Source: Streptomyces lanatus
GTDB taxonomy: Bacteria; Actinomycetota; Actinomycetes; Streptomycetales; Streptomycetaceae
Length of the DNA: 64,000 nt
NCBI RefSeq assembly: GCF_014655715.1
Contig: NZ_BNBM01000001.1
Coordinates: 808,742-872,741 of the forward strand
Reading direction: 5' to 3'
In this document: positions 63,781 to 64,000 of the stretch, piece after piece
Numbering within the stretch: position 1 is the first letter of the stretch
How the letters are laid out: every line of letters begins with the position of its first letter
Translations under genes and position numbers: made by a program
Notes under the pieces: model-generated
Seen by the model: only the letters and a program-made list of their open reading frames with translations
Databases searched by the model: none
Told to the model about the DNA's origin: nothing

Positions 63781-64000
63781 GAGGGCAGGACCCACACCGG
63801 GTTGGAGTAGAACCACAGGTCGCGCCACGGGTCGGCGTCGCCCACGACGTCGATGGCCGGCCCGGCCGGGTCCACGGCGGCACCCATCGCGCCCACGGCG
63901 CCGCGGTTGCCGTCGGTGCCGCGCAGACGGACGTAGACGGGGCGGTCGACCTTGCCGAGGTCGTAGGTGAGGCGGACCGTGCCGGACGACTTGTTCACCT
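63777..64000 (-). CDS. C-terminus of a probable PHP-domain metal-dependent phosphoesterase (partial)
   Basis: Frame open to the window edge. The 74 visible residues are a beta-rich tail (VDRPVYVRLRGTDGNRG) ending DLWFYSNPVWVLPS, a terminus I associate with secreted PHP-domain proteins of Streptomyces. The catalytic domain would be outside the window, so the call is tentative. Confidence 0.5.
   Translation of the reverse strand, partial: VNKSSGTVRLTYDLGKVDRPVYVRLRGTDGNRGAVGAMGAAVDPAGPAIDVVGDADPWRDLWFYSNPVWVLPS

Overview
The window reads as chromosomal DNA of a high-GC actinomycete, almost certainly a Streptomyces. Support comes from the strong G/C bias at third codon positions, frequent GTG and TTG starts, many Tat signals and (Ser/Pro)-rich secreted proteins, a DmdR/IdeR-type iron box, an abundant Streptomyces-style intergenic hairpin, a single rare TTA codon, and an alditol oxidase that closely resembles the S. 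coelicolor enzyme. I see no rRNA, tRNA, CRISPR array, prophage or complete insertion sequence. One short foldback element looks like a MITE.

Layout. 1-3.5 kb: the end of a Dpp/Opp-type peptide ABC importer (two permeases, two ATPases). 3.5-9.6 kb: a secreted flavin amine/amino-acid oxidase facing two secreted GH43 arabinan-degrading enzymes (with CBM13-like and CBM42 modules), then a polysaccharide deacetylase behind a striking palindrome. 9.7-13.3 kb: a YukJ-like protein, an SRPBCC protein, an unknown protein and a stand-alone LanC-like cyclase-fold protein. 13.3-22 kb: a purine-catabolism block (XdhC maturation factor, purine permease, three-subunit xanthine dehydrogenase) divergent from a PucR regulator. 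22-31 kb: regulators and surface proteins, including a GntR factor next to an iron-box-controlled FhuF-like reductase, a DUF2637 membrane protein, an RsbW-like kinase, a membrane-anchored HTH protein and a PP2C-like protein. 31-36.6 kb: a large secreted subtilase divergent from a TrmB/LuxR-type regulator, then a DUF456 protein. 36.7-42.2 kb: a GH95 enzyme, an alkylation-repair pair (Ada-AlkA fusion and alkylguanine methyltransferase), and rsgA with a 22-codon upstream ORF.

42.4-48.3 kb is the most unusual stretch. A TPR-CHAT cysteine peptidase faces a short Cys-rich protein that is translationally coupled to a three-helix membrane protein. It converges on a protein that fuses degenerate sigma-factor domains, a zinc-finger anti-sigma motif, a membrane helix and an extracellular cellulose-binding CBM2. 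A radical-SAM protein with an unusual cysteine spacing follows, with the MITE-like element directly upstream of it.

48.4-57.3 kb: alditol oxidase, then a ROK regulator, a sugar ABC importer and a GH2 beta-galactosidase, which form one galactoside-use unit; the ROK gene and the transporter share an upstream motif. 57.4-60 kb: an ABC-2 exporter. 60-63.2 kb: an ArsR-type repressor with two MFS exporters under tandem palindromic operators, one exporter carrying a TTA codon that implies bldA dependence. The window ends in a small unknown gene and the C-terminus of a probable PHP-domain protein.

Together the genes suit a soil saprophyte that degrades plant polysaccharide (arabinan, galactosides, possibly fucosides), salvages purines and peptides, and couples surface sensing to transcription.
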